Notes: a model not told the origin generated them from the sequence alone. A stretch of DNA of 64,000 nt from Kerstersia similis (GCF_965139615.1 NZ_CBCSIQ010000004.1:124001-188000); one strand, 5' to 3'. Counted from the first letter of the stretch, positions 1-7,499 are shown. Program-made: numbers and translations.

Positions 1-166
1 CAAATTCCGCAAGCCGGTGCTTAATAGCGTCGGCGATCTGTTCGGGCGTGGCGGCTTTGTCGGCTACCACATCGACGGTGTAGAAGCGGCCGGCTGGATG
101 CCGGCGTGCGATTTCCCAGGGAGGCACCTTCAGCCACAGGGAAACGCCAACTTGAATGTCAGGCAT
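1..166 (-). CDS. Partial phage hypothetical protein, 3' end beyond the window
   Basis: Leftward reading frame starting at an ATG at 164-166, preceded by a GGAGAA ribosome site, and open to the window edge. The visible product begins MPDIQVGVSLWLKV and has about 55 residues. Its start overlaps the stop of rdgC by 8 bases, which suggests translational coupling in the left early operon. I do not recognise the family. Confidence 0.6.
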   Translation of the reverse strand, partial: MPDIQVGVSLWLKVPPWEIARRHPAGRFYTVDVVADKAATPEQIADAIKHRLAEF

Positions 167-1064
167 TGGTTTTCTCCCCGCCCAGCGCCGCGATCAGGTC
201 AGCGATCAGCCGGGACATTTCGCCGCCGAAGAGAGCAAAGTCACTGTCTGCGCGCTCGTCGTCGCTGAAAACGTCGTTGTTTGCTGTCGTGTTCTCGGCC
301 AGCACATCCAGCGGCTTGATTCGGCGGATGCCGAAATCGTCGGTGAGCACGAACGACACGTGGTCCTGCCACGTCAGAGTCAGGCGCGAGCACTGCCTGC
401 CCTGCGCGATGTGCCGGCGCAGTTCCTCGGGCTCGGGCGCCAACTGCTGGTAGCTGACCTTCGCGCGGCCATCGCCCGCTGACTCCAGGCGCGTGTCCTG
501 GTCAATCGTGAATCCGGACGGCGCTTCGTCTTCGGCCAGCCAGGACGTCATCGCGGCGCCGGGCGATTGCTCGACATACAGCGGCTCAACCGGGAGCGGG
601 CTCAAGGACTTGGCCAGCAGGCCCAGCACTTCATCCGCCCGGGCGCTGCTCGACGCGTCGATGCCCAGCCAGCGGCCAGCACGGTCGATCCATACGAACG
701 TGTCGCGCTGCACGGCGAAAGCGCGTGGCAGCAGCTCGTCGTAAATCCGCTCCTTCAATTCCTTCATCTGCTTGCGGCCTGGCTTGTAGCCTTGCTGGGC
801 TTCGAAGTCGGCGGCGCGTTCTTTCGCCACCTGAGCGACAACCTTGCTCGGCAACAGCTTGGATTCGGAGCGTAGGCGCAGCAGGATGTGATCGCCCACG
901 GCATGGGCATACGCGCCGTTCTCGCGCACCGGGTGCCAGCCCAGCGTCTGCGCGCCGGTCGTGCCGGGATGGAATGCATGCTGAGCCAGCGCGTCACTCA
1001 GCGCCGCTGCCGTCAGGTCGAAGTTGCGATTCAGGCGATACAGTTTCAGGTTCTTGAGCCACAT
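159..1064 (-). CDS. rdgC: Recombination-associated protein RdgC
   Basis: The 301-residue product begins MWLKNLKLYRLN, the hallmark N-terminus of RdgC, and has the usual length (the E. coli protein is about 303). RdgC forms a ring-shaped dimer on DNA and in vitro limits RecA-promoted strand exchange. In a phage it may modulate host recombination during replication. The open frame extends further upstream, but the ATG at 1064 has an AAGGAAA site 7 bases ahead of it and gives the family's N-terminus. It lies in the left early operon, downstream of the HNH endonuclease gene. The identification is from sequence recognition. Confidence 0.9.
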   Translation of the reverse strand: MWLKNLKLYRLNRNFDLTAAALSDALAQHAFHPGTTGAQTLGWHPVRENGAYAHAVGDHILLRLRSESKLLPSKVVAQVAKERAADFEAQQGYKPGRKQMKELKERIYDELLPRAFAVQRDTFVWIDRAGRWLGIDASSSARADEVLGLLAKSLSPLPVEPLYVEQSPGAAMTSWLAEDEAPSGFTIDQDTRLESAGDGRAKVSYQQLAPEPEELRRHIAQGRQCSRLTLTWQDHVSFVLTDDFGIRRIKPLDVLAENTTANNDVFSDDERADSDFALFGGEMSRLIADLIAALGGEKTNA

Positions 1065-1199
1065 GGCGGTTTCCTTTTCGGTAAGCCTTGGATGCGTCCC
1101 AGGCAATGGAATGGCCTCGCATCCTGGCGGCGCGGGCAATGGTTGATCTGTCGTGATAGCCGTCTGCGTGCCGGAGCAAGCCCAGATAGCTGTTGATGG

Positions 1200-1697
1200 T
1201 CAGGGGGTATGCGACCAGTAGCGGCGACTGACGATGTTCCAGATTGTTTTGGCCGTCACTCCGAAGTCACGCGCAAGGCCCGTTGTGCCGTTGCGTGGGC
1301 AGCCCTTTACGTAGCGCGACCTTATGGCCAATACGTCGTCTTCGGTTAGCCTGCTCATCGGGTGGCGCTCACCCTTGAGGGCGGTGCCGTGCCGGTTCTT
1401 GTCCGACTCGTTTTCCGCATAAGTCCCGACGACCAGGTTTTCTGCGCGGTTGTCGGTATTAATTCCATTGCAGTGACGAACAACCATTCCATCGGGAATC
1501 TGCCCATTGAAGGCGGCGTGAACCAGACGGTGTACCTTGAGATTCTTCGGCCTCCCGTGACTCCAGAGCTTTACCCGGAGATAGCCTTTTCGATCGCTGT
1601 CAGCGGACTTGATGCGCCCACTCCCTGAGCGAACGCGACCCATATTGCTGACGAGATAGCCGGGAAATAAATCAATGGGGCGCCATTCTTCAATCAA
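1200..1697 (-). CDS. NUMOD4/HNH homing-type endonuclease
   Basis: The 165-residue protein carries a NUMOD4-like N-terminus (residues 5-23, W-RPI then F-PGYLVSNMGRVRS). The HNH_3 core follows (VHRLVHAAF at 55-63, then RHCNGINTDNRAENL at 74-88). The C-terminus, about 117-161, is helix-turn-helix-like (LARDFGVTAKTIWNI). This layout is typical of freestanding phage homing endonucleases, which nick or cut DNA and spread themselves. The start is a TTG at 1695-1697 with an AGGAG site about 9 bases upstream; it overlaps the end of the preceding DUF1566-like gene by 8 bases. It is probably a selfish passenger in the operon. Confidence 0.85.
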   Translation of the reverse strand: MIEEWRPIDLFPGYLVSNMGRVRSGSGRIKSADSDRKGYLRVKLWSHGRPKNLKVHRLVHAAFNGQIPDGMVVRHCNGINTDNRAENLVVGTYAENESDKNRHGTALKGERHPMSRLTEDDVLAIRSRYVKGCPRNGTTGLARDFGVTAKTIWNIVSRRYWSHTP

Positions 1698-2097
1698 CCT
1701 TGATGCTCCTGAAGGGGCGGACGCGGAACTCGTTGTTACGGCTGCCGTTGCCCACGTCGCCGTTCTCGAAAACGACCGCCCAGGGCCAGTCGTGATGCTC
1801 AGAGCGCGACCAGTAGATGCTTTCCCAGCCCTTGCGCACGAACAGATCCGGTGCGATCACATAGGCCAGCATCAGGTCTTCTTGCTCCGGCGCGCGCCAG
1901 TCACTGTGGCCGTTGATTTCGCCGGCATCAGCGACGGCCTGGTTGACGTTGGCGAATGCCACGCCCTTGATATCGTTCTCGATGCTGGGCGACACGATGA
2001 TGTGATGCGGTACGCCGCCGATCAGGCGCTGCCCCAAATAGACGCCGCCCTGCTCGGGCCAGGCTTGGCCGATGGCCGGAATGGTGTTGGTGGTCAT
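1690..2097 (-). CDS. DUF1566/Lcl-like protein, copy 1 (short)
   Basis: The 135-residue product ends in NEFRVRPFR, the closing motif of DUF1566 (Lcl C-terminal, C-type-lectin-like fold) proteins. It is rich in Trp and Gly, with the segment YWSRSEHHDWPWAV before the end. It is a shorter relative of the next gene upstream, and a 23-base stretch near the 3' ends is identical between the two (1711-1733 and 2161-2183). DUF1566 domains are often ligand-binding or cell-surface modules, and some are targets of diversity-generating retroelements. No reverse transcriptase is visible here. The function in this phage is unknown. Confidence 0.75.
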   Translation of the reverse strand: MTTNTIPAIGQAWPEQGGVYLGQRLIGGVPHHIIVSPSIENDIKGVAFANVNQAVADAGEINGHSDWRAPEQEDLMLAYVIAPDLFVRKGWESIYWSRSEHHDWPWAVVFENGDVGNGSRNNEFRVRPFRSIKVD

Positions 2098-2142
2098 TGC
2101 GTGGCTCCTATGCCGTTGTGATGCTGCAGAATGGGTGAATGG

Positions 2143-2709
2143 TTAAATGGGCAATCTGCGGAAGGGGCGGACGCGGAACTCGTAGAAACGGTTGGTGGCG
2201 TCCACGCCGCCGCTCTCGAAACCGACCGCCCAGGCGTAGTCTTCGCTGTGTGGGGTGCTGGTCCAGTACCAGCTGTCTTTGCCGAACAGGTGCGGCACGT
2301 TCGCCAGCGCGACCATCATTTCGCGGCGCGACGGCAGGTAGAAATCGGCATGGCCATCAGCCTCGTAGTCGCTGGCCAGCTTCGCCGCGGGGCATTCGTT
2401 GCGCAGGCGGCTGGTGTTCGTCAGGCCGTCCCACTCGCTCAGATCGCGTTCGCCGTCCGGCGCCCAGCGGGCTTTGCCAACATCCTGCGGCTCAGCGATT
2501 ACCAGGCCATAGGTCGTGCCGTCGTCGCCAAGGATCTCGCCGGCGTAGATGCCGCCCTGGCCTTCAAGGTATTCGCCAAGGCGCGGGCGCTTGGCTGCGG
2601 GCTGCGGCGCCGTGCCGGCGCGGATGTTTTCAATCAGGCGCTGGGCCACGATATCGGCAGGCAGGGCAATAGAAGCCCCGCCGCCTAGGTCAAACTGGAT
2701 GGTGCTCAT
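2143..2709 (-). CDS. DUF1566/Lcl-like protein, copy 2
   Basis: The 188-residue product has an N-terminal extension of about 45 residues beginning MSTIQFDLGGGASIALP. A DUF1566-like domain follows with the features DFYLPSRREMM, WYWTSTPHSEDYAWAVGF and the terminal YEFRVRPFRRL. The order of motifs matches copy 1 immediately downstream, so the two are probably a duplication that diverged. The N-terminal part recalls short phage proteins whose genes sit next to ssb, but I cannot name it. There is no signal peptide, so the protein is probably cytoplasmic or carried in the virion. Confidence 0.75.
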   Translation of the reverse strand: MSTIQFDLGGGASIALPADIVAQRLIENIRAGTAPQPAAKRPRLGEYLEGQGGIYAGEILGDDGTTYGLVIAEPQDVGKARWAPDGERDLSEWDGLTNTSRLRNECPAAKLASDYEADGHADFYLPSRREMMVALANVPHLFGKDSWYWTSTPHSEDYAWAVGFESGGVDATNRFYEFRVRPFRRLPI

Positions 2710-2754
2710 GGTTTTCCTTGTCGGGAGATTTGCCCGGAATCGGGCTAGAGGCGC

Positions 2755-3312
2755 TTAGGTCCTGCTAGGCAGGGAGTTGAAGAATTGCGCCAGTTCTTCG
2801 GCGCCGACTTCATAGTCATGCCACTTCGTGCCGCCTCGAACGGACACGGAAATGCTCTGGTAGTGCCGGATTATTTCGCCGGGGATCAGCAAGCACTTGT
2901 TCAGCGTGCGGTCTTTGTTCATGCACAGGCAGGCCACGAAGTCGGCAGTCATTTCTTGCTTCTTCATGGAGAACGCCCAACGCTCAACCGACTGCCCTTT
3001 ATGCCCAATCCGTGGCGTCGAGGTTTTCACATCGACGCCATAGCCGCGGACAAGAAAGTCGATCTTGCTTTGGAATTTCTTGGCATTCTGGTTTTCAGAA
3101 AACGGCACCATGAGAGCGAAAAGACTTTCTCCGGCGGCCGCCAGTTTGTCCTTGTCCGACCCATACACTGCCTTGTTCCCGGTAACTGGCTCACCGGCGC
3201 TGCGAAGGTGCGCATAGACGGTCTGCCAAGGGATTCCGACATGCTGGGCGGCCACCTTGAGGTTTTGGTGCTGTCGATACGCTTCGACGCACCGTTGCTG
3301 TATCTGCTGCAT
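2755..3312 (-). CDS. HTH protein with a PD-(D/E)xK-like core
   Basis: The 185-residue product has an N-terminal helix-turn-helix segment (about residues 1-40: cysteine-containing helix, AAQHVGIPWQTVYAHL). This is followed by a domain with DFLVRGYGVDVKTST, where the D-x-K strand resembles the active-site strand of PD-(D/E)xK nucleases. The combination suggests a sequence-specific DNA-binding protein or restriction-like nuclease fold, but no activity can be assigned. The ribosome site is a perfect AAGGAGG just before the ATG. It lies 12 bases after ssb in the same operon. Confidence 0.7.
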   Translation of the reverse strand: MQQIQQRCVEAYRQHQNLKVAAQHVGIPWQTVYAHLRSAGEPVTGNKAVYGSDKDKLAAAGESLFALMVPFSENQNAKKFQSKIDFLVRGYGVDVKTSTPRIGHKGQSVERWAFSMKKQEMTADFVACLCMNKDRTLNKCLLIPGEIIRHYQSISVSVRGGTKWHDYEVGAEELAQFFNSLPSRT

Positions 3313-3324
3313 GAATCCTCCTTG

Positions 3325-3813
3325 TCAGAATGGGATCGAGTCGTCATCCATATCTGCCAGACTCGCCGCCGGCGCGCGTGTGGTGCCGCCGCTCTGCTTC
3401 GCGTAATCACTGTCCTGAGCCGCGGGGCGCTGCTGACGCGCCTGTGTAGCGGGTCGATCTGCCTGGTCGCCGCCTTCATTGCGCCCGCCTAGCATCTGCA
3501 TCTGGTCGGCCACGATTTCCGTGGTGAATCGCTCGATGTTTTCTTTGTCGGTCCACTTGCGCGTTTTCAAGCGGCCTTCCAGGTAGATCGAGCGGCCCTT
3601 TTTCAGATACTCACCGGCGATTTCAGCCAGGCGGCCGTAGAAAACCACGCGGTGCCATTCGGTTTCTTCCTTGCTTTCGCCGCTGGTCTTGTCCTTCCAT
3701 TGTGAGGTCGTGGCCACGGATACATTGCAAATGGCCACGCCGTCGGCGCTATAGCGGACTTCGGGATCGCGGCTGAGATTGCCGACGATGATGACTTTGT
3801 TGACTGATGCCAT
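3325..3813 (-). CDS. ssb: Single-stranded DNA-binding protein
   Basis: The 162-residue protein opens [21 protein letters not shown], with the OB-fold features of bacterial SSB ([33 protein letters not shown]). A low-complexity Gln/Ala linker follows. It ends DMDDDSIPF, a variant of the acidic tip that recruits replication and repair partners. It coats single-stranded DNA during phage replication and recombination. It belongs to the left early operon with the methylase and rdgC. Confidence 0.95.
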   Translation of the reverse strand: MASVNKVIIVGNLSRDPEVRYSADGVAICNVSVATTSQWKDKTSGESKEETEWHRVVFYGRLAEIAGEYLKKGRSIYLEGRLKTRKWTDKENIERFTTEIVADQMQMLGGRNEGGDQADRPATQARQQRPAAQDSDYAKQSGGTTRAPAASLADMDDDSIPF

Positions 3814-3831
3814 GCGGTATGTGGTCCTGCG

Positions 3832-3930
3832 TCAAAGAGTTTTGCGTGCCATATCCCGCGCAACTGGTGCGGGGTAGGTGCGTCGATAGAGGCGGTAGTT
3901 GCTGATGAACCGGCGAAGTCTGGCGATCAT
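3832..3930 (-). CDS. 32-residue arginine-rich phage peptide
   Basis: A short frame starting with ATG at 3928-3930 encodes a basic, Arg/Tyr-rich peptide (MIARLRRFISNYRLYRR at the N-terminus). Its start overlaps the stop of the upstream 56-residue gene as ATGA, a translational-coupling arrangement, and it ends shortly before ssb. Peptides of this style recur in betaproteobacterial phages as I remember them, but the function is unknown. Confidence 0.5.
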   Translation of the reverse strand: MIARLRRFISNYRLYRRTYPAPVARDMARKTL

Positions 3931-4097
3931 CTGGCGCTGACCCGTATTTTGCTATCGCCACCGAACTGATCGAACGCTGCAATGGCTGCACTGACCGTGC
4001 TGCTGTGTAGGGCGGTGTAGCGATAGTGTTTCCCATCGGCTGTCTTGACTGACACGCGGCAGGAAAGAGGGGGGCGGGGGCTGTGTTGTGCTTGCAT
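3927..4097 (-). CDS. Small conserved phage protein, 56 residues
   Basis: The start at 4095-4097 is chosen because a GGAG site precedes it, whereas the longer open frame upstream has implausible composition. The product contains RVSVKTADGKHYRYTALHSS and AAIAAFDQFGGDSKIRV, a pattern I recognise from small proteins encoded near ssb in betaproteobacterial phages. A beta-hairpin followed by a helix is likely. Function unknown. It lies first in the ssb sub-operon, directly downstream of a structured non-coding segment. Confidence 0.65.
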   Translation of the reverse strand: MQAQHSPRPPLSCRVSVKTADGKHYRYTALHSSTVSAAIAAFDQFGGDSKIRVSAR

Positions 4098-4440
4098 GAG
4101 TATTGCTCCAGTAATAGATGCCCCCAGGGCGCAGCACTCCGGCCCGGAATATCCGGGCATGGCATGCGAGGGGGATATAGGGGAGTGCTGCGGCCTGGCG
4201 GCCCGGAAAGTGAAGGCCTGTGACGTGGGCAAGTCGGCTAGGTCACGCTCCGAGGAAATGAAATCGGAACCTAGGTAGGACAAACGAGGCGCCCTAGCTG
4301 CCGGTGATGGGTAGTCGCTGCGCTCTACCGGCCTACGCATCCTGGTTCTCTCCACGGGGAGCCGCCCAGGCAACGGGTCTTTATTTGGTGCCGGGTTACT
4401 CTCGTCCCGGCAGCTGCGCTACGGCAGCAGGTGTCTGCAG
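4098..4440. other. 343-bp non-coding gap with nested inverted repeats
   Basis: No credible gene fits this stretch; the open frames that cross it have unnatural composition. It contains an 11-bp perfect inverted repeat (CGCAGCACTCC at 4130-4140 with GGAGTGCTGCG at 4182-4192). A second perfect 7-bp repeat is enclosed in it (GCCCGGA at 4142-4148, TCCGGGC at 4152-4158). A further GCCGGG/CCCGGC pair lies near 4391-4413, just past the methylase stop. The nested hairpins would form in the leader of the small gene at 3927-4097. I see no clear promoter. Confidence 0.45.
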
Positions 4441-5286
4441 TTAGGCAGCGAGGGGGTATTGCGCGGCATCAGCAGCATTGGGTGATATCCAGAGCACTTC
4501 TGTTCGCAGCCGCTTGCTTCCTGCGGCATGGTGGGGGCGCTCGACGCGTTGCCAGCCCCGTAGGGTGCTGTCGTACAGTTCGGAGGGGTAGCCAGCGATA
4601 ACCACCATGCCCTGGACGTTCAACAACTGTTCCAGCAATGCCCGATGATCGGCTTCTGACATTTCGTGCCGATATCCAACTGCCGTCCGTGTGGATGGCA
4701 GGTAAGGCGGGTCCACGAAAAACAGGGTGTCGGGTTCATCCTGAGCGCTGATGACCTTTGCCGCTGGCTGGCATTCGATGATGACGCCGTGCAGGCGCCG
4801 AGAAATCGAAACCAGGCTACGTGGGTAGTTGGCCCAGCTGCTGGCAGGAGACGATGGTTTGCCGCGATGCTTGGCATTGGCAAAGGTCCGTTTCTTCGGA
4901 TCAAACATTGAGCCATGATGGAAGCCTTGGTAGGCTCGCACAATCGCCCGCTGGGCGCGGACAATCGGATCATTGCTGTGCGTGAAAGCCAGTTCAAATT
5001 CTCGACGCGAGTACGGGGTTCGGTTCAAGACGCGCATGAGTTGCTGGCAAAGCTGCGGGTTCTGTACCACGCGGAACATGCTGACGATTTCTTCATCCAG
5101 GTCGTTGTAAACCTCGATGCGGCTGCGTTGCTTGCGCAGTAGTACGCCGGCACCGCCGCCAAAGGGTTCGACATAGACGCGATGTGGAGGCAGGTGGGCG
5201 ATCACCCAGGGCGCTATGGCCCATTTTCCGCCGAGGTATTTCAAGAAGGCGCGCTTAGGCGGCGCATCCTCGTTCAGATTGCGCAT
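4441..5286 (-). CDS. dam: Dam-type DNA adenine N6-methyltransferase
   Basis: The 281-residue protein has the D12-class layout: FLKYLGGKW near residues 14-22, the SAM-binding motif EPFGGGAGVLL at 40-50, and the catalytic DPPY at 192-195. Such enzymes methylate adenine (GATC in the Dam group, though specificity cannot be read from the sequence). In phages they protect DNA from host restriction or affect packaging and repressor action. An AGGA site precedes the ATG at 5284-5286. The gene overlaps the upstream small frame by 13 bases. The symbol is by class, not by proven specificity. Confidence 0.88.
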   Translation of the reverse strand: MRNLNEDAPPKRAFLKYLGGKWAIAPWVIAHLPPHRVYVEPFGGGAGVLLRKQRSRIEVYNDLDEEIVSMFRVVQNPQLCQQLMRVLNRTPYSRREFELAFTHSNDPIVRAQRAIVRAYQGFHHGSMFDPKKRTFANAKHRGKPSSPASSWANYPRSLVSISRRLHGVIIECQPAAKVISAQDEPDTLFFVDPPYLPSTRTAVGYRHEMSEADHRALLEQLLNVQGMVVIAGYPSELYDSTLRGWQRVERPHHAAGSKRLRTEVLWISPNAADAAQYPLAA

Positions 5287-5486
5287 TCAGGTTCCTGGTG
5301 ACTGTTGAGGGAAGCCCGTTTCGTGGGCCAGCCGTCTATCGCGTTCTGGTCGTTGCTACCCAGCCTCCGCGATAAAACCTCGGCACTGCCAGCGGGATTG
5401 CTGGGTTTCGGCCTCTCTCTCACGGTGTATAGGTGCTGGTTACGGTTCCAGCTCCGGCGCTCGGCCCGGACGATTTGCCACGACAT
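5274..5486 (-). CDS. Hypothetical 70-residue protein
   Basis: Leftward frame beginning MSWQIVRAERRSWNRNQ, overlapping the methylase start by 13 bases, which suggests coupling. An AGGGA lies about 11 bases before the ATG. Composition is basic and polar, without a recognisable domain. It may be real because of its overlap and position, but there is no homology support. The next 220 bases upstream (5487-5706) hold no gene I can support. Confidence 0.4.
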   Translation of the reverse strand: MSWQIVRAERRSWNRNQHLYTVRERPKPSNPAGSAEVLSRRLGSNDQNAIDGWPTKRASLNSHQEPECAI

Positions 5487-5706
5487 GACGTCTGATTTCC
5501 CTATGCCTGAACTCCGGCGCGGGCAATCGGTTCTCCGTGGCTGATGGCACCGGATGCGACCCCGGCATGGACTGGACTCAAACCAGCCTAAGTTTTACGA
5601 CCGCCCGTAAACGGGTTGGGGGTGTCGATTCACCAGCATCAAACGGGTCTGACCGTTCCGCCGTCACCAGCAGATTCGGCTTTCGCCTACGATCCCTGAA
5701 ATCGCA

Positions 5707-5955
5707 TCAGGGGCTTTTCCCGCACTTGAGCGCCTCGCCTGCGCTTACTGCTGCCATCAAGAGTGGCGGATAGCCTAGATGGCAAGCCATCTTCAGATCA
5801 CCCCAGGACGTGTTGGCCTGGACTATCCGCCACTCTTGATGCCCCTCGTCTGGCCGAAGGGTGTAGCAGCCCCGACTGCTGGCCGCCCGATCAATATCGT
5901 TTTCCGTCTCGTTCTGTTCCCAGGTTCGGCCAGCCGACAGCCGGAAATCCACCAC
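5707..5955 (-). CDS. Doubtful 82-residue frame over a nested hairpin
   Basis: An open leftward frame with a GTG start at 5953-5955 and a G-rich stretch upstream. It is weakly supported: the composition is ordinary, but the frame crosses a perfect 19-bp inverted repeat (5755-5773 with 5823-5841). That structure may be the real feature of the region. I do not recognise the product. Confidence 0.25.
   Translation of the reverse strand: MVDFRLSAGRTWEQNETENDIDRAASSRGCYTLRPDEGHQEWRIVQANTSWGDLKMACHLGYPPLLMAAVSAGEALKCGKSP
5755..5841. repeat. Nested inverted repeat, 19-bp outer stem
   Basis: Bases 5755-5773 (CATCAAGAGTGGCGGATAG) are the exact reverse complement of 5823-5841. Within the 49-base loop lies a second perfect 7-bp repeat with a two-base loop (AGATGGC-AA-GCCATCT at 5777-5792). 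It is not followed by a T-run on either strand, so a simple terminator is unlikely. A structured RNA or protein-binding element is possible. Confidence 0.7.
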
Positions 5956-6000
5956 CTGTATTCCCCCAGGCGGCCCGGCCTGGGCCGGGTGTGTCGGGGT

Positions 6001-6315
6001 CTATTCTTTGGGGATCAGGGAACGAACGGCGCCAGCGCAAAGCCGAGCCTCTTCGTCGCAATCTTCGACATCCTCTGGCGTCATGCCTGGAGCATGAGTG
6101 CCGATGCGTGCCTCGCATGCCTGGGCCGCCTCTTCCAGCGCCTCGCGCACCTTGGCGGTGGCGTATGCTTCGGCTTGATCGGTGGTAATCAGCAGACTGC
6201 CAACCCTCACGCCATTTCGCTCTATCAGCGGTGCAACAGGCCCAGTTACAGCCCAGAAGATGGCAAAATCAGACACGACAACCGCTACTGGCTCTGGCAT
6301 CGTTACCTTGCTCAT
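6001..6315 (-). CDS. Conserved phage hypothetical protein, 104 residues
   Basis: The product contains RVGSLLITTDQAEAYATAKVREALEEAAQACEAR, a segment I recognise from many small phage early proteins of Proteobacteria. It is mostly helical and acidic towards the C-terminus. Its ATG overlaps the stop of the next upstream gene (ATGA at 6312-6315), so the genes are translationally coupled. No enzymatic motif is visible. Confidence 0.7.
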   Translation of the reverse strand: MSKVTMPEPVAVVVSDFAIFWAVTGPVAPLIERNGVRVGSLLITTDQAEAYATAKVREALEEAAQACEARIGTHAPGMTPEDVEDCDEEARLCAGAVRSLIPKE

Positions 6316-6644
6316 TCCTTCTCCCCCATTGCCGCCTTAATTGCGGCATCCAAGCTGTCAGCATCAACATGCCATCCGTTCTCGGCGTCGATCTCGACCT
6401 TGAGCACAAGCCCGGAGTTTTCGAGGTAAATATCCGATATCCGGCCCCAGTTCGAGCGCACCCAGCGATACATTGCTGCTTCTTCCCGCATCCGCTGAAC
6501 TTCAGGGGATTGCAGTACGGCGCGCTCGATGGCGCGGCCCACTGGATAAAGTTCGTCGGCATCAAAATTGATCACCATTTCCGCGCACTCTCGGTCGAAG
6601 CAATCGAATATTTGAGCGTCGGTCAGCACTGTCTCAGTGGTCAT
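6312..6644 (-). CDS. Hypothetical phage early protein, 110 residues
   Basis: Acidic product beginning MTTETVLTDAQIFDCFDREC, with a helical centre (YPVGRAIERAVLQSPEVQRM) and WRVRSNW-type beta segments. It overlaps both neighbours by a few bases, so it sits in a tightly packed operon (7175 down to 6001). I do not recognise a domain with known activity. Confidence 0.7.
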   Translation of the reverse strand: MTTETVLTDAQIFDCFDRECAEMVINFDADELYPVGRAIERAVLQSPEVQRMREEAAMYRWVRSNWGRISDIYLENSGLVLKVEIDAENGWHVDADSLDAAIKAAMGEKE

Positions 6645-6909
6645 TGCGCAGCTCCTGTTGCTGCCTGCTCAGCCATTCCTGCATGTCATCCAATGAGTAG
6701 AACCGCAAGCATGCGTCGCTCTTGGATACCTGTAGCGCTCGCATGACCACAAAGAATAGAAACATGCAGCCCGTCACCAGCGTCCACCAGGCGCTACCTT
6801 GACTGACCCATATACACAGCAGAATCAGGCCGAAGGTAGCGAGGTCTGAAATGAGGCTTTGAGCCAGGGACTCCTTGTAGATGATGATCTGTGGCTTCTT
6901 TTCAGTCAT
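6634..6909 (-). CDS. Small membrane protein, 91 residues
   Basis: Two hydrophobic stretches (ISDLATFGLILLCIWVSQ, about residues 20-37, and WWTLVTGCMFLFFVVMRAL, about 41-59) predict two membrane segments. A short basic N-terminus and a polar tail with a Gln-rich end flank them. It overlaps its neighbours at both ends (operon). Early phage membrane proteins of this size often affect host envelope functions or superinfection, but nothing specific can be assigned. Confidence 0.65.
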   Translation of the reverse strand: MTEKKPQIIIYKESLAQSLISDLATFGLILLCIWVSQGSAWWTLVTGCMFLFFVVMRALQVSKSDACLRFYSLDDMQEWLSRQQQELRNDH

Positions 6910-7175
6910 TGATGTTTTCCTGTTGCCTTAGCGATAGCGGTGCGTGACAGCTCATCCGGCCGGCACGGAAACCAGTAAGCGCCGGGGTGGACGGGGCCAA
7001 CGAAGTGAATAAATCGGCCATGGAATGAATCATCATCAGCAAACCCGATGATCTTCATCCCTTCAAACGAAAGCCCAGCCTCGTTGGTGAACGTGACCGT
7101 GTCGCCAACAGAGAGGCTGCAAGGCACTGGCGGCGTCTGGCGCAGCCTTTTTGCGTACTCCTTAACATCACGCAT
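6906..7175 (-). CDS. Hypothetical phage protein, 89 residues
   Basis: The product begins MRDVKEYAKRLRQTPPVPC, followed by SVGDTVTFTNEAGLSFEGMKIIGF and GPVHPGAYWFPCRPDELSR. It is probably a small beta-barrel-like fold. The ribosome site AAGGAGAT lies just inside the foot of a perfect 16-bp hairpin (7187-7228), so translation or mRNA stability may depend on that structure. It overlaps the membrane-protein gene by 4 bases. Confidence 0.7.
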   Translation of the reverse strand: MRDVKEYAKRLRQTPPVPCSLSVGDTVTFTNEAGLSFEGMKIIGFADDDSFHGRFIHFVGPVHPGAYWFPCRPDELSRTAIAKATGKHQ

Positions 7176-7186
7176 GCTTGATCTCC

Positions 7187-7228
7187 TTTATCCAGCGCCG
7201 CACTCGATTGAATGCGGCGCTGGATAAA
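7187..7228. repeat. Perfect 16-bp inverted repeat upstream of a ribosome site
   Basis: TTTATCCAGCGCCGCA at 7187-7202 is the exact reverse complement of 7213-7228, with a 10-base loop. On the leftward strand the hairpin ends directly before the AAGGAG ribosome site of the gene at 6906-7175. Neither strand shows a T-run, so it looks more like an RNA-processing or translational element (RNase III-type) than a terminator. Confidence 0.75.
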
Positions 7229-7301
7229 TGCCGGTCTATTCCCGGCTGTCACCTTCCGTGCTAAGTTGGAAATTCCGTTTACAACTTGGCAAGGAAAGAA
7301 A

Positions 7302-7499
7302 ATGGCACTAGGAAAAGATGCGGCTGAACACGTCGCGCAGAGCCTTTTGTATAAGCTGGCCGACAGTGGATCTTTGAAAACTGTAGGTCCGCTAATCACG
7401 ACTGGATCGTCAGAGGAGACGAATTCAAGACGTGGGCAGATGGATGCAGCATATGTCGCTACGTTCTATCGGCACCTGGTGTCTGAGTTGCAGAAGTAA
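7302..7499 (+). CDS. Rightward 65-residue hypothetical protein
   Basis: Starts at ATG 7302 with an AAGGAAAG site 4-5 bases ahead. An upstream in-frame extension to 7212 lacks a ribosome site. The product, MALGKDAAEHVAQSLLYKLA..., is small and helical. It is on the strand opposite to the left operon and its end overlaps the convergent gene at 7459-7644. Function unknown. Confidence 0.5.
   Translation: MALGKDAAEHVAQSLLYKLADSGSLKTVGPLITTGSSEETNSRRGQMDAAYVATFYRHLVSELQK

Noticed and set aside
1690..2709. A diversity-generating retroelement
   Set aside because: Only possible target genes are present; no reverse transcriptase, accessory gene or template repeat is visible in the window.
3749..4373. 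Longer leftward frames (138 and 148 codons) across the 4-kb gap
   Set aside because: Only their last part, now called as the 56-residue gene, looks like protein; the rest covers hairpins.
5540..5600. tRNA T-arm-like sequence on the leftward strand (GCTGG-TTTGAGT-CCAGT)
   Set aside because: No matching acceptor 5' half, D-arm or anticodon arm at the expected distance.
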